DNA of 64,000 nucleotides from an uncultured Pseudomonadota bacterium (GCA_903834835.1 CAILKO010000057.1:1-64000), one strand, 5' to 3'. Shown: positions 27,065-35,499, counted from the first letter of the stretch. The notes: a model not told the origin generated them from the sequence alone. Numbers and translations: made by a program.

Positions 27065-27867
27065 TAGCTCGCTTTCCAGGCGGGCCTGCGCTTCTCCTGG
27101 AAGGCGCGCGGTCCTTCCTGCGCATCCTCGCTCAGATAGACGTGATCGAACAGGCGGTGTCCCGCCTGGAGCGCCGCAGTGCGGCCCATTTCCGTGCTCT
27201 GGTAGACGAGGGCCCGGCAGGCGCGCACGGTGAGCGGTGCGTTGTCCGCGATCCGGTGCGCGAGTTCCATCGCCGCAGGAATGAGATCGGGGCCGGCAGC
27301 AAGCCGGTTCACGTAGCCGAGTTCATGGAGGCGTGTCGCGCTCATGGCGTCGCCCGTGAGCAGCAGTTCCATGCAGATGCGCTGGGGCAGCATGTGTACC
27401 AGCGGGGCGGCCCAGGGGGTGCCGCGACCGACCTTGGCCTCGCTGATCGCGAACATCGCCTCGGGCGTGGCGACGCAGAGGTCGCACATCTGGGCGAGCA
27501 GCCAGCCGCCCGCAATCGCCACGCCGTTTACCGCCGCGATGGTCGGTTTACGCACACTCGTGTCGTCGCCGAGGGTCGGAATGAAGCCGTAGGGCGGAAT
27601 GCGCAGCTGCGTGCCGGAGGCTTCCTTCAGATCCATGCCGGCGCAGAAGGCGCGATCACCCGTTCCGGTCAGGATGGCCACGCTGGCCGCAGGGTCCTCG
27701 TCGAAACGTTTCCATGCCTCGCGCAGGCCTTCTCGCACGCCGCGGGAGAGCGCATTGCGCTGGGCGGGGCGGTTGATGCGTATGACTGCGATCCCGTCGA
27801 TCAGCTCATAGAGCACCACGTCGGGTTCTTCGTGCGTTCCCAGGGGGATTGCGGGTGTTCCGGTCAT
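27064..27867 (-). CDS. enoyl-CoA hydratase/isomerase (crotonase) family protein
   Basis: A 267-residue crotonase-fold protein with the oxyanion-hole segment FCAGMDLKE near residue 76 and AVNGVAIAGGWLLAQMCDL. In hydratases the latter block carries a catalytic glutamate (GGGCELA); here tryptophan-leucine-leucine occupies it. The second glutamate is kept (ISEAKVG). Loss of one acid suggests an activity other than simple hydration. First gene of the operon with AtuA and acyl-CoA dehydrogenase. The 335-base gap upstream contains a large palindrome (28141-28170), but 274 bases from this start. Confidence 0.87.
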   Translation of the reverse strand: MTGTPAIPLGTHEEPDVVLYELIDGIAVIRINRPAQRNALSRGVREGLREAWKRFDEDPAASVAILTGTGDRAFCAGMDLKEASGTQLRIPPYGFIPTLGDDTSVRKPTIAAVNGVAIAGGWLLAQMCDLCVATPEAMFAISEAKVGRGTPWAAPLVHMLPQRICMELLLTGDAMSATRLHELGYVNRLAAGPDLIPAAMELAHRIADNAPLTVRACRALVYQSTEMGRTAALQAGHRLFDHVYLSEDAQEGPRAFQEKRRPAWKAS

Positions 27868-28125
27868 GCGGTTGTCCTCCGATTCTCGTCCGTGCGGCCC
27901 GCGCCATTCTCACGGGTACCGATCCAGCGTCTTCCGAGACGGAAGGTACCGTGTATCCGTGCTGCCGACAAAGGCGGTGCGGTTGATGCGCGAGGTTCGT
28001 GGTGCTTCGGTCTGCCGGCGCCCAGGGCTGCCGCGGAATCGGGCATCACGGTGAACGCAGCCTCGCTGCGTGCGGGTCGCGCCGTTGATTCGTGCCATGA
28101 TGCGCACCCGACGGAGGGCAGCAAT

Positions 28126-28154
28126 TTGTGCAACGCCATAATACATAGTAACAT
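28126..28154 (+). promoter_or_regulatory. putative sigma-70-like promoter of the MFS gene
   Basis: TTGTGC at 28126-28131 and TAACAT at 28149-28154 are separated by 17 bases. The -10 lies inside the 28141-28170 palindrome, the arrangement expected when a repressor blocks polymerase. Both hexamers are weak matches. Confidence 0.35.
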
Positions 28155-28170
28155 ATATGTTACTATGTAT
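28141..28170. promoter_or_regulatory. perfect 30-bp palindrome, probable repressor operator
   Basis: The half-site ATACATAGTAACATA is followed by its exact reverse complement, so all 30 bases are symmetric. The core GTAAC-ATATAT-GTTAC recurs in the palindrome at 53415. It ends 32 bases before the MFS start at 28203. Size and symmetry suit a TetR-type dimer or pair of dimers; no such regulator gene is in the window. Confidence 0.75.
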
Positions 28171-28202
28171 GTTCATCCACCCGTTTTTCGTTCCGCTCGC
28201 TA

Positions 28203-29420
28203 GTGCGCGCCGCCGAGCTGTTGCGCGTTGTGGCAGTGCCGGATTTCCGCAAGCTGTGGCTGATCGGGCTGATCCTGTCCTGCGGTCGCTGGCTGGAGAT
28301 GCTGGCGGTATCGGTCTACGTCTACCAGCGCACCGGGTCGGCGCTGCTGGTGTCCGTGGTGGCGGTTGCCCGGTTTGTGCCGATGGGCCTGTTCGGCGCG
28401 GTGATCGGCGCGATCGCCGAGCGCGTGGATCGCCGCGGTCTGCTGGTGCTGATCAATTCCGCGCTGTTCGCGAGCGCGGTCGCGCTGGCGGTGCTGGAGC
28501 GCAGCGGCATGCTCCAGGTCTGGCATCTGGTCCTCGCAAGTTTTCTGAGCGGCATATCGTTCACTGCGGACTTTCCGGTGCGGCGTCTGATGCTCGGCGA
28601 GGTGGTCGGCGGCGATCGGGTGGTCACGGCGCTCGCGATCGACTCCACCAGCGGTCACGGCACGCGCACGGTCGGTCCGTTCATCGGCGGTGCGCTGCTC
28701 GCGGCGGCAGGCATCGGCAGCGTATTCCTTTTCCAGAGTGTGCTCTATGCCGGGGCGACCGTCGCAGCGATGCGCGTCCGGCGGCGCGTGCGAACGTCGA
28801 TCGCGACCCACGGGAGTCTCATCGGGGGCCTGCGGGAGGGATGGGCCATCTGCCGGGAGGAGCCCAGACTCATCGGCATACTGTGGCTGACCGTCGTATT
28901 CAATGTGTTCTGCTTTCCCTACCTCAGCATGGTGGCCGTCATCGGCGCCGACATCCTGCATCTGGACGCAGCCCGCATCGGGATACTCGGCAGCATGGAT
29001 GGTCTCGGGGCGCTGCTGGGGGCATTGTCCGTGTCGGTGCTGATCAAACGGCCCCAGTACGAGCGCCTGTTCGTCGGTGGCGTGCTGGTGGCACTCGGCG
29101 CGTTGCTGCCGTTTGCGCTGGTCGGCAATGCATGGCTTGCGGGGGCGGCCCTCGTCGTTCTCGGTTTCGCGATGGCAGGATTTGCCGTGATGCAGAGCAC
29201 CCTGATCTTCCTCTACTCGCCGGCTCATGCACGCGCGAGGACGATGGGCCTGTTGTCGATGGCCATCGGCTTCAGTCCGCTCGGCATCCTGCTGATGGGG
29301 GTACTTGCCGATACCTTCGGTCCGGTGCTGGCAACGACCGCGATGGCACTGGCCGGCTTTGCGGTGATCGTCCTCACACCGCGTTACTGGTGGGCGCTGG
29401 TCCGCAGGCCCGCCCGATAA
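28203..29420 (+). CDS. MFS transporter
   Basis: A 405-residue permease with about 12 hydrophobic helices and the family loop AIAERVDRRG after helix 2. The conserved RLMLGEVVGGDRVVTALA and GPFIGGALLA segments resemble the MFS_3/enterobactin-exporter-like group (DHA3 type). GTG 28203 begins the frame; no clear Shine-Dalgarno precedes it, so the exact start is uncertain and an internal start is possible. The 28141-28170 palindrome and a promoter-like sequence lie immediately upstream. An exporter controlled by a ligand-responsive repressor is the simplest reading. Confidence 0.85.
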   Translation: MRAAELLRVVAVPDFRKLWLIGLILSCGRWLEMLAVSVYVYQRTGSALLVSVVAVARFVPMGLFGAVIGAIAERVDRRGLLVLINSALFASAVALAVLERSGMLQVWHLVLASFLSGISFTADFPVRRLMLGEVVGGDRVVTALAIDSTSGHGTRTVGPFIGGALLAAAGIGSVFLFQSVLYAGATVAAMRVRRRVRTSIATHGSLIGGLREGWAICREEPRLIGILWLTVVFNVFCFPYLSMVAVIGADILHLDAARIGILGSMDGLGALLGALSVSVLIKRPQYERLFVGGVLVALGALLPFALVGNAWLAGAALVVLGFAMAGFAVMQSTLIFLYSPAHARARTMGLLSMAIGFSPLGILLMGVLADTFGPVLATTAMALAGFAVIVLTPRYWWALVRRPAR

Positions 29421-29439
29421 ATCGCCGGCGGCGTCGCGT

Positions 29440-30231
29440 TCAGACCAGCAGTTTTCCGCCGTTCACGTGATAGGTCTGCCCGGTGATCCACCCGGCGCCT
29501 TCGGAGAGCAGGAAGCAGATCATCGTCGCGATGTCGTCCGGCTCGCCCTGACGGCCAAGCGGTTGCTCGTTTCCCGACACGGTGCGTCCGCTTGCAGCGC
29601 GTACGCCACGGGAAAGCGGGGTATCCACCGAGCCGGGCGCCACGCAGTTCACGCGGATCCGATGTGGCGCGAGTTCCAGTGCCATGGTCTTGGACAGCGC
29701 GATGACCCCTGATTTCGAGGCGCAATAGGCGGCTGCGCCCGGTCGGGCCGTGACGCCGAAGGAGGAGGAAATCGTGACGATCGCGCCGGGCTTGCCCGAC
29801 GCGACCATCGCGCGCGCGGCGAGCTGCGAGGAGAGGAAGGTTCCGGTGAGGTTCACATCAAGCACCTTGTTCCAGAGCGACAGCGGCAGCTCAAGAAACG
29901 GAATCTCCTGGGTGATGCCGGCAGAGCACACGAGTCCGTCCATCGGGCCGAGCTCGTTCACGCACCATTGAGTCGCCGCTTCGACTGATGCCGGATTGGT
30001 GACCTCGCAGGCGTGGGTGTGGATGGAGAGACCTTCGCTTTCCGCACGGGAAGAGAGGCCGGCCAGCAGTTGTTCATTGCGATCGAGCGCATAGACCGTC
30101 GCGCCATCGCGCGCAGCCATCAGCGCAGCGGCGTATCCGATTCCGCTCGCGCCCCCCGTGATCATGATCAGGCGGCCATTGAGCGATTTCTGCCACGTGG
30201 CGTTCGAATTCGAAGTGTGCTGCTGGGTCAT
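29440..30231 (-). CDS. short-chain dehydrogenase/reductase
   Basis: A 263-residue SDR with TGGASGIG at about 25-32, catalytic serines (TISSSFG) and YCASK. The end GWITGQTYHVNGGKLLV is nearly the same as GWITGQTMHINGGSLLV in the SDR at 62928; the two share most of their length and are paralogs. It is convergent with the MFS gene (stop codons 20 bases apart) and divergent from the SDR at 30396. Likely a 3-hydroxyacyl- or dihydrodiol-type dehydrogenase of the catabolic network. Confidence 0.9.
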   Translation of the reverse strand: MTQQHTSNSNATWQKSLNGRLIMITGGASGIGYAAALMAARDGATVYALDRNEQLLAGLSSRAESEGLSIHTHACEVTNPASVEAATQWCVNELGPMDGLVCSAGITQEIPFLELPLSLWNKVLDVNLTGTFLSSQLAARAMVASGKPGAIVTISSSFGVTARPGAAAYCASKSGVIALSKTMALELAPHRIRVNCVAPGSVDTPLSRGVRAASGRTVSGNEQPLGRQGEPDDIATMICFLLSEGAGWITGQTYHVNGGKLLV

Positions 30232-30395
30232 GTCGTGCTCCCGGTGGTGGAAGTTTGCGGCGGGTGGGCTACCATGCCCGCCTGTCTGGTGCGGCCGGCT
30301 GGATTGTGCCGCAGGAAGCGGTTAAGTTCGGCCATTCAGGTTGCGACAGGGGCACGGGCTCATGTCGCGCGTCCAATATGAATCGGGGGGAAGGC

Positions 30396-31193
30396 ATGTT
30401 TCAGTTGTCGGGGAAGGTCGCCATCGTGACAGGCGGCGGACAGGGCATCGGAGAGGCCATTGCACTGGGGCTCGCGCGCGCCGGCGCGGACGTTGCGCTC
30501 GCCGCGCGCAGCGCGGACAAGATCGCTGCCGTCGCAGACCAGGTGAGGGCGCTCGGGCGCCGTGCCGCGGCCATCGTGACCGATGTGACCGATGCGGCGA
30601 GTATTCGCAATCTGGTGGACGAGACGCGGCGTCAGCTGGGCGGCGTGGACATCCTCGTGAACAACGCGGGGGCGATGTACACGCCGGAGTTCCGGCGCCT
30701 GCCCTTCATGGAGCTCAGTGCGGACGAATTCGACGCGAATATCGCGCTCAACCTGAAGAGCGTGTTTCTGGTGTCGCAGGCAGCGGTGCCTGCGATGCTC
30801 GAGCGTGGAGGGGGCGCGATCGTCAATATCTCGTCCACCGCCGCACGCTCGGGCGAGCCGCCCCAGTTCGGCACCGCGGTCTACAGCGCGGCGAAGGCCG
30901 GTGTGGTTGCCTTCACGCGCTGCATGGCGATGGAACTGGGGCCGGCCATTCGCGTCAATTGCATACTTCCCGGGCCGACCAACAATCCCGCCACCCGGAA
31001 CCGTCCGGCGCATGTGCTGAAAGTCATCCAGGATGCGACGGCGCTCGGACGGGCAGGCGAGCCGGAGGATATTGCAGGCGCGGTCGTGTACTTCGCCTCG
31101 GACGCCTCGAAATGGACCACCGGCGCCTCGCTCGACGTGGATGGCGGCCTGCGCTCGCTGCGTCCGCCCAGCAGCAGCTCGCGGCCGAAGTAG
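30396..31193 (+). CDS. short-chain dehydrogenase/reductase
   Basis: A 265-residue SDR: TGGGQGIG at 12-19, VNNAG, NISST and YSAAK. It shares long blocks with the SDR at 60181 (DEFDANIALNLKSV, EPED-AGAVVYFASDAS, WTTGASL-DGGLRS), so these are paralogs. ATG 30396 is chosen because GGGGGGAAGGC immediately precedes it; ATG 30378 is in frame. It diverges from the SDR at 29440, whose paralog likewise lies close to the 60181 copy, so a pair of SDR genes was probably duplicated together. Confidence 0.9.
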   Translation: MFQLSGKVAIVTGGGQGIGEAIALGLARAGADVALAARSADKIAAVADQVRALGRRAAAIVTDVTDAASIRNLVDETRRQLGGVDILVNNAGAMYTPEFRRLPFMELSADEFDANIALNLKSVFLVSQAAVPAMLERGGGAIVNISSTAARSGEPPQFGTAVYSAAKAGVVAFTRCMAMELGPAIRVNCILPGPTNNPATRNRPAHVLKVIQDATALGRAGEPEDIAGAVVYFASDASKWTTGASLDVDGGLRSLRPPSSSSRPK

Positions 31194-31334
31194 CGCGCCG
31201 GGCGGATTCGCGCCGAACAGGCCGATCTTCAGACGATTGTCGTTGTACATCGCGATACGGCGCGTCTGAAGGTCTTCCGGCTCGGGTATGGTCGCAGTCC
31301 TCCCGGGGCAAGCCCGTAAAGGGCTGTCCGGCGC

Positions 31335-33677
31335 TCAGGCAGAGTCAGCCGTGGCGCGCGCCTTGCGTATCGCTCGCCAGACCCGTTCCGGCGTGGCTGG
31401 CATTTCCAAATGCAGGATTCCGATCGGGCCGAGCGCGTCGTTGATCGCGTTCATGACGGCGGACAGGCCGCCGACCGTGCCGGCCTCGCCAGCGCCCTTT
31501 ACGCCGAGCGGATTGGTCTTCGTCGGGACAGGATTGCTTTCCATCTCGATTTCGCAGAAATGGTCTGCGCGCGGCATCACGTAGTCCATGAAGGAGCCGG
31601 TCAGAACCTGGCCGGACTGCGGATCGGTCGCGATGATTTCGAACAGCGCCTGGCCCGCGCCCTGGACGATGCCGCCCTGGATCTGGCCTTCCAGCAGCAT
31701 GGGGTTGAGCACCGTTCCGACATCGTCAACGACTGAATAACGCTCAAGCGAAATCGTGCCGGTCTCCGGATCGATCTCGAGTTCGCAGATGTGGCAGCCG
31801 TTGGGAAAGTTGAAGACGTCGCCGCGCCAGGTTCCGGACTCGAACAGTCCGGGCTCGATTTCAGCGGTGAGCGTGGTGCTGTAGAGCGCTTTGGCGACTT
31901 CCTTCAAGGACATCGAGCGGTCCGTGCCAGCGATCGAGAACCGGCCATCGGAGAACTCGATATCGGCTTCCGCTGCCTCCAGCAGGCGCGAGGCGACGCG
32001 TTTGCCCTTGGCGATGATCTTGTCCGCCGCGCGGACGATGGCCGCAGTGCCGCGCGCAGAAACCGATGAGCCGCCGGTGCCCGCGCCGATCGGCGTGGCA
32101 TCCGAATCGCCTTCAAGCACGCTCACCTGCTCGATCGGTATGCCGAGGCGATCGTTCAGAACCTGGGCAAAGATCGTTCGGTGGCCCTGTCCCTGGTCCG
32201 TGGAGCCGATACGGACATTGGCGTTGCCGGCGGGGTCGACGCGTACTTCCGCGTATTCGATCTGGCCTGTGATGACGGCACGCTCGATGGTGTTCGATAC
32301 GCCGAATCCGCGCAACCTGCCGCGTGCGGCGGACGCCAGCCGCCGCGCTTCGAAGCCGTCGCGATCAGCCATCTTCAGGGCCATCGAGAGGGTCGCACCG
32401 AAGTCGCCGCAGTCATAGGTGAAGGTGATCGGAGTCTTCCAGGGGAAGGCGTCTTTCGGGATGGTGTTCCGGCGGCGGATCTCCTCAGGGGCGAGGCCGA
32501 GTGTGCGGGCCGCAATGTCGACCAGACGCTCGATCACGTAGGCGGCTTCGGGCCGGCCCGCACCGCGGTAGGTGGCGGTCGGCGAGGTGTGGGAGAAGCC
32601 CGCGGTCATCCGCACATGCGCCGCGGGCGTCGTGTACACACCGGCAAGCGAGCCGATATTGCTGGTGGCAGGCCCCATTCCGCTCATCGTCACGTAGGCG
32701 CCGAGATTGACGAGCGTGCTCACGCGCAATGCGAGAAAGCGACCGTCCTGGTCCAGCGCGAGCGAGGCATCGGTGACATTGTCGCGGGCATGGAAGTCGG
32801 CCAGCAGCGACTCGCTGCGCTCGGCCACCCATTTCACCGGGCGCGCAAGATGGCGTGAGGCCCATAGCGCGAGCACCGGCTCGGGGTAGAAGCCACCCTT
32901 GGTGCCAAAGCTCCCGCCCACGTCTCCGACGATGACCCGGAACAGGTGCTCGGGCTCGTGAAAAATCCCGTTCGCGAGAAACTCGCGCACGATGAACACG
33001 TTCTGAACGGGGGTGTAGAGCGTATGGCGGCGGGTGGCCGGCTCGAAGCTGGCCACGCAACTGCGCGGCTCCATCGCATTGACCGTGAGGCGCGATATGT
33101 TCAGGCGCTGGCTCACGACATGCGCGGCGCGCGCGAAGGCTGCTTCGGTCGCCCGCTCATCGCCCACTTCGTAGACGAAGCAGACATTGTCGGGGCGCTC
33201 CTCCCAGACTGTCACCGCGCCTTTTTCGGTCGATCCTTCGGTCGCGATCTGGGCGGGCATGGGCTCGTACTCGACCGAGACGAGTTCGGCGGCGTCCGCA
33301 GCCTGCACACGTGTTTCGGCGACGACCAGTGCGACGGCGTCGCCGACGAAGCGTGCGCGCTCGTACGCGATCGGGCGGTAGGGCGGGATCCAGGCCGGCA
33401 CTTTCCCGTTCGCAGCTTGCGGCGGAACCATCGTCGGCATCAATCCGAGGCCTTCGGCGACGTAGTCCGCGCCGGTCAGGACGAGCTGCACGCCGGGTGC
33501 CCGGCGCGCTGCCGCGGTATCGATGGACAGGATGCGCGCGTGCGGGTGCGGTGAGCGGACCACGACGGCGTGGAGCTGGCCCTCCAGGTTCACATCGGCG
33601 GTATAGCGGCCCTGTCCCTGGACCAGACGTGCGTCCTCGACGCGCTGCACCGACTGGCCGATTCCGTATTGCCCCAT
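31335..33677 (-). CDS. xanthine dehydrogenase-family molybdopterin-binding (CoxL-like) large subunit, orphan
   Basis: A 780-residue molybdenum hydroxylase subunit with SVQRVEDARLVQGQGRYTAD at its start, VGGSFGTKGG, TATYRGAGRPEAAYV (the form II loop), TDQGQGHRTIFAQV and VKGAGEAGTVGG with the catalytic glutamate. ATG 33677 is preferred for GAGGGGAAAACC upstream; the frame is open to 33713. As with the copy at 20506, no small iron-sulfur or FAD subunit is adjacent. The two large subunits are only moderately similar, so they probably serve different substrates. Confidence 0.9.
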   Translation of the reverse strand: MGQYGIGQSVQRVEDARLVQGQGRYTADVNLEGQLHAVVVRSPHPHARILSIDTAAARRAPGVQLVLTGADYVAEGLGLMPTMVPPQAANGKVPAWIPPYRPIAYERARFVGDAVALVVAETRVQAADAAELVSVEYEPMPAQIATEGSTEKGAVTVWEERPDNVCFVYEVGDERATEAAFARAAHVVSQRLNISRLTVNAMEPRSCVASFEPATRRHTLYTPVQNVFIVREFLANGIFHEPEHLFRVIVGDVGGSFGTKGGFYPEPVLALWASRHLARPVKWVAERSESLLADFHARDNVTDASLALDQDGRFLALRVSTLVNLGAYVTMSGMGPATSNIGSLAGVYTTPAAHVRMTAGFSHTSPTATYRGAGRPEAAYVIERLVDIAARTLGLAPEEIRRRNTIPKDAFPWKTPITFTYDCGDFGATLSMALKMADRDGFEARRLASAARGRLRGFGVSNTIERAVITGQIEYAEVRVDPAGNANVRIGSTDQGQGHRTIFAQVLNDRLGIPIEQVSVLEGDSDATPIGAGTGGSSVSARGTAAIVRAADKIIAKGKRVASRLLEAAEADIEFSDGRFSIAGTDRSMSLKEVAKALYSTTLTAEIEPGLFESGTWRGDVFNFPNGCHICELEIDPETGTISLERYSVVDDVGTVLNPMLLEGQIQGGIVQGAGQALFEIIATDPQSGQVLTGSFMDYVMPRADHFCEIEMESNPVPTKTNPLGVKGAGEAGTVGGLSAVMNAINDALGPIGILHLEMPATPERVWRAIRKARATADSA

Positions 33678-33701
33678 GGTTTTCCCCTCGTAGTCAGGAC
33701 C

Positions 33702-33740
33702 GATGTCGCGCACGGATGTCGCGCACGGATATCGCGATAG
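33702..33740. repeat. short tandem repeat upstream of the molybdenum hydroxylase gene
   Basis: GATGTCGCGCACG occurs twice head to tail (33702-33714, 33715-33727), followed by a degenerate third copy GATATCGCGATAG. It lies 25 bases upstream of the minus-strand start at 33677, in the likely promoter. Confidence 0.7.
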
Positions 33741-33814
33741 CGCCGAATGGTAATACGGTTGGCCCCGCCGATCGGATGTCCTGTGCGAACCTGCCGCGGC
33801 ACGGGTGCGACAAC

Positions 33815-33844
33815 AAAAAAGGGAGGCTCGTGGACGAGCCTCCC
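33815..33844 (-). terminator. rho-independent terminator of the amidohydrolase gene
   Basis: Read on the minus strand, GGGAGGCTCG pairs with CGAGCCTCCC around a four-base loop and is followed by TTTTTT. It is a perfect 10-bp GC-rich stem located 38 bases after the stop of the gene at 33882. It separates the cupin-amidohydrolase operon from the molybdenum hydroxylase gene. Confidence 0.9.
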
Positions 33845-33881
33845 TTCATGTTCCGGTCGCGAGGACCGGGAAGTCACCTGC

Positions 33882-34934
33882 TCAGGATGCGAGCAGACCG
33901 ATCTTGGGCAGATCGTAGAGCTTGGACACCGTGCCGTTCACAAGCTTGTGCTGGACGGCGGCGGAAAGGTGCCCGAGGTCGCGCGCGATTACGTCGCGCG
34001 ATTTCGGCCAGGTGGAATTCGGATGCGGGAAGTCGTTCGACCACATCAGATTGTCCGTTCCCCAGTTGTTCCCGAGCACCCAGTTGATCGGCGGATCGTT
34101 GAAGAAGGTCGCGAACACGTTGCGCTTCACGTACTCGCCAGGGAGCATCTTGGCTTTCAGCTGGAAATTGCCGCCGCGCGCGGCGTACTTGTCCCACTGG
34201 CTCACCACGAACGGCATCCAGCTCACTTCGTTCTCGACCAGCACGATCTTCAGGTTGGGGAATCGATCGAAGGTGCCGGAACCGATGATGTCGAGCAGCG
34301 AGTCCGAAACGTACAGCAGCTTGGTGTTCACCGCGCGATGGATGCCTTCCAGGGCGGTGGCGGTACGCGACGAACGGATGAGTTCGCCGGGCGGGAAGGG
34401 CGCTCCGGTCAGGATGTGCAGGCTGACCGGCATGCCCATTTCCTGGGCCGCCGCCCAGAAGCGGTCGTAGTGATCGGTGGCGAAGTTGAGTTCCGCCGGC
34501 GGGATCTGCCAGATCATCACCCCGCGCATGCCGGCCTTCTTGCAGCGGTCCATCTCCTTGATCGCGTTGTCGATGTTGTAGACGGAAATCGCCGCGATGC
34601 CGTAGAGCCGCGCCGGCGACACGCTGCAGTAGTCGATCAGCCAGTCGTTGTAGGCGCGGAAGCAGGCCTCCTGCAGCGCGACGTCGGACATGCCGAACTG
34701 GTCCATCTGGATCGTGGGGTAGAGAATCTCGCCGCTCACGCCGTCAACTGCCATTTCCTTGATGCGCGCGTGCGGGTCGTTGCCCCCGGGGTGCGCGGCC
34801 GTTTCGTTCTTCTGGCGCAAGTGGTCGTAGCGCGGGGCGCGGTCCTTCAAAGCCGCGGGCAGGCGCTCGACCCAGAGATCGAGGCTTTCCATGATGTGCG
34901 AATCAGCTGAAATCAGGACGTCTTGGTTTGCCAC
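33882..34934 (-). CDS. amidohydrolase (ACMSD/LigW-type TIM-barrel metal-dependent hydrolase)
   Basis: A 350-residue metal-dependent TIM barrel. Metal-site segments in order: DSHIMES near residue 11, SLHIL in the middle, ENEVSWMPF, and SNDFPHPNSTWP with the conserved aspartate near residue 317. The first motif is Asp-x-His rather than the His-x-His of ACMSD. The superfamily includes non-oxidative aromatic decarboxylases and ring-cleavage-product hydratases and hydrolases. It is downstream of the cupin gene on the same strand with a 67-base gap, and a strong terminator follows, so these two form a unit. Confidence 0.88.
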   Translation of the reverse strand: MANQDVLISADSHIMESLDLWVERLPAALKDRAPRYDHLRQKNETAAHPGGNDPHARIKEMAVDGVSGEILYPTIQMDQFGMSDVALQEACFRAYNDWLIDYCSVSPARLYGIAAISVYNIDNAIKEMDRCKKAGMRGVMIWQIPPAELNFATDHYDRFWAAAQEMGMPVSLHILTGAPFPPGELIRSSRTATALEGIHRAVNTKLLYVSDSLLDIIGSGTFDRFPNLKIVLVENEVSWMPFVVSQWDKYAARGGNFQLKAKMLPGEYVKRNVFATFFNDPPINWVLGNNWGTDNLMWSNDFPHPNSTWPKSRDVIARDLGHLSAAVQHKLVNGTVSKLYDLPKIGLLAS

Positions 34935-35001
34935 GTTGGGTTTCCTCTTCGCTTGTTCAGGGTTGGTAGTGCTGCATGCAGAATTCGGGGCGCCGGCGCG
35001 C

Positions 35002-35499
35002 TCAGGCGCCGAACATTTTTCCCGGAATCAGGATCGGGTCCACCTGCTTGTTCTCGATCGAGTCCCCCGGAAGCGGCTTGCCGTCGCGGCCCAACCGGCC
35101 ATCGGTGCCGTCGAATTTGCCGCGATACGGGTTGCTGCGCTCGTTGGAGAGCCATTGCTCGGATGCGCCGACCCGCAGCATGACAAGGTTCTCCGCCGCG
35201 CTGCTCTGGAACCAGTAGAGCGCTCCGCGAGGCAGCATCACGCCCTCGTTCCGGTTCACCACCTTGATGTTGTCGTCTCTGTTGATGCGGAAGCTTGCCT
35301 GGCCCTGGAGAACGATGAAGGCATGATCCTCGTTCGCGTGGGTATGCATGGCATTTTCCCCGCCCGAGGCGTAGACCTTCACCACCACCGAAAGCAGCGG
35401 CGTGGTCGCCATGATGTTGTCCAGGCGTCCCTGGGAAAGAAGCGGCGATTGCAGATGGAAGAACTCGGCGTCGGGCCGTGCGGTCGTGGGTGTGCTCAA
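35002..35499 (-). CDS. cupin-domain protein
   Basis: A 165-residue single-domain cupin. The metal motif 1 is visible as HTHANEDHAFIVLQGQASF and motif 2 as EGVMLPRGALYWFQ. TTG 35499 is chosen because GGAGGGGAATCCGC precedes it; the frame is open upstream to 35643 but crosses the LysR operator region. It may be a small dioxygenase, a decarboxylase or an isomerase acting with the amidohydrolase encoded next. It diverges from the LysR gene at 35674, its probable regulator. Confidence 0.82.
   Translation of the reverse strand: MSTPTTARPDAEFFHLQSPLLSQGRLDNIMATTPLLSVVVKVYASGGENAMHTHANEDHAFIVLQGQASFRINRDDNIKVVNRNEGVMLPRGALYWFQSSAAENLVMLRVGASEQWLSNERSNPYRGKFDGTDGRLGRDGKPLPGDSIENKQVDPILIPGKMFGA

Larger units (their letters stand above)
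27868..28202. other. divergent intergenic region between the crotonase operon and an MFS gene
   Basis: No convincing gene on either strand. It holds the 30-bp palindrome at 28141-28170 and a putative plus-strand promoter overlapping it. The local sequence near the palindrome is AT-rich in contrast to the flanks. The minus-strand promoter for the crotonase operon must also lie here but was not identified. Confidence 0.6.

Noticed and set aside
28141-28170. Reading the palindrome as a transposon end or REP element
   Set aside because: No transposase or target duplication is near, and the second copy keeps symmetry by paired changes, which fits an operator better.
28157-29470. 437-codon frame overlapping the MFS gene, starting inside the palindrome
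   Set aside because: It reads as Arg/Gly/Asp-rich shadow sequence; the MFS frame starting at 28203 has clear membrane helices and family motifs.
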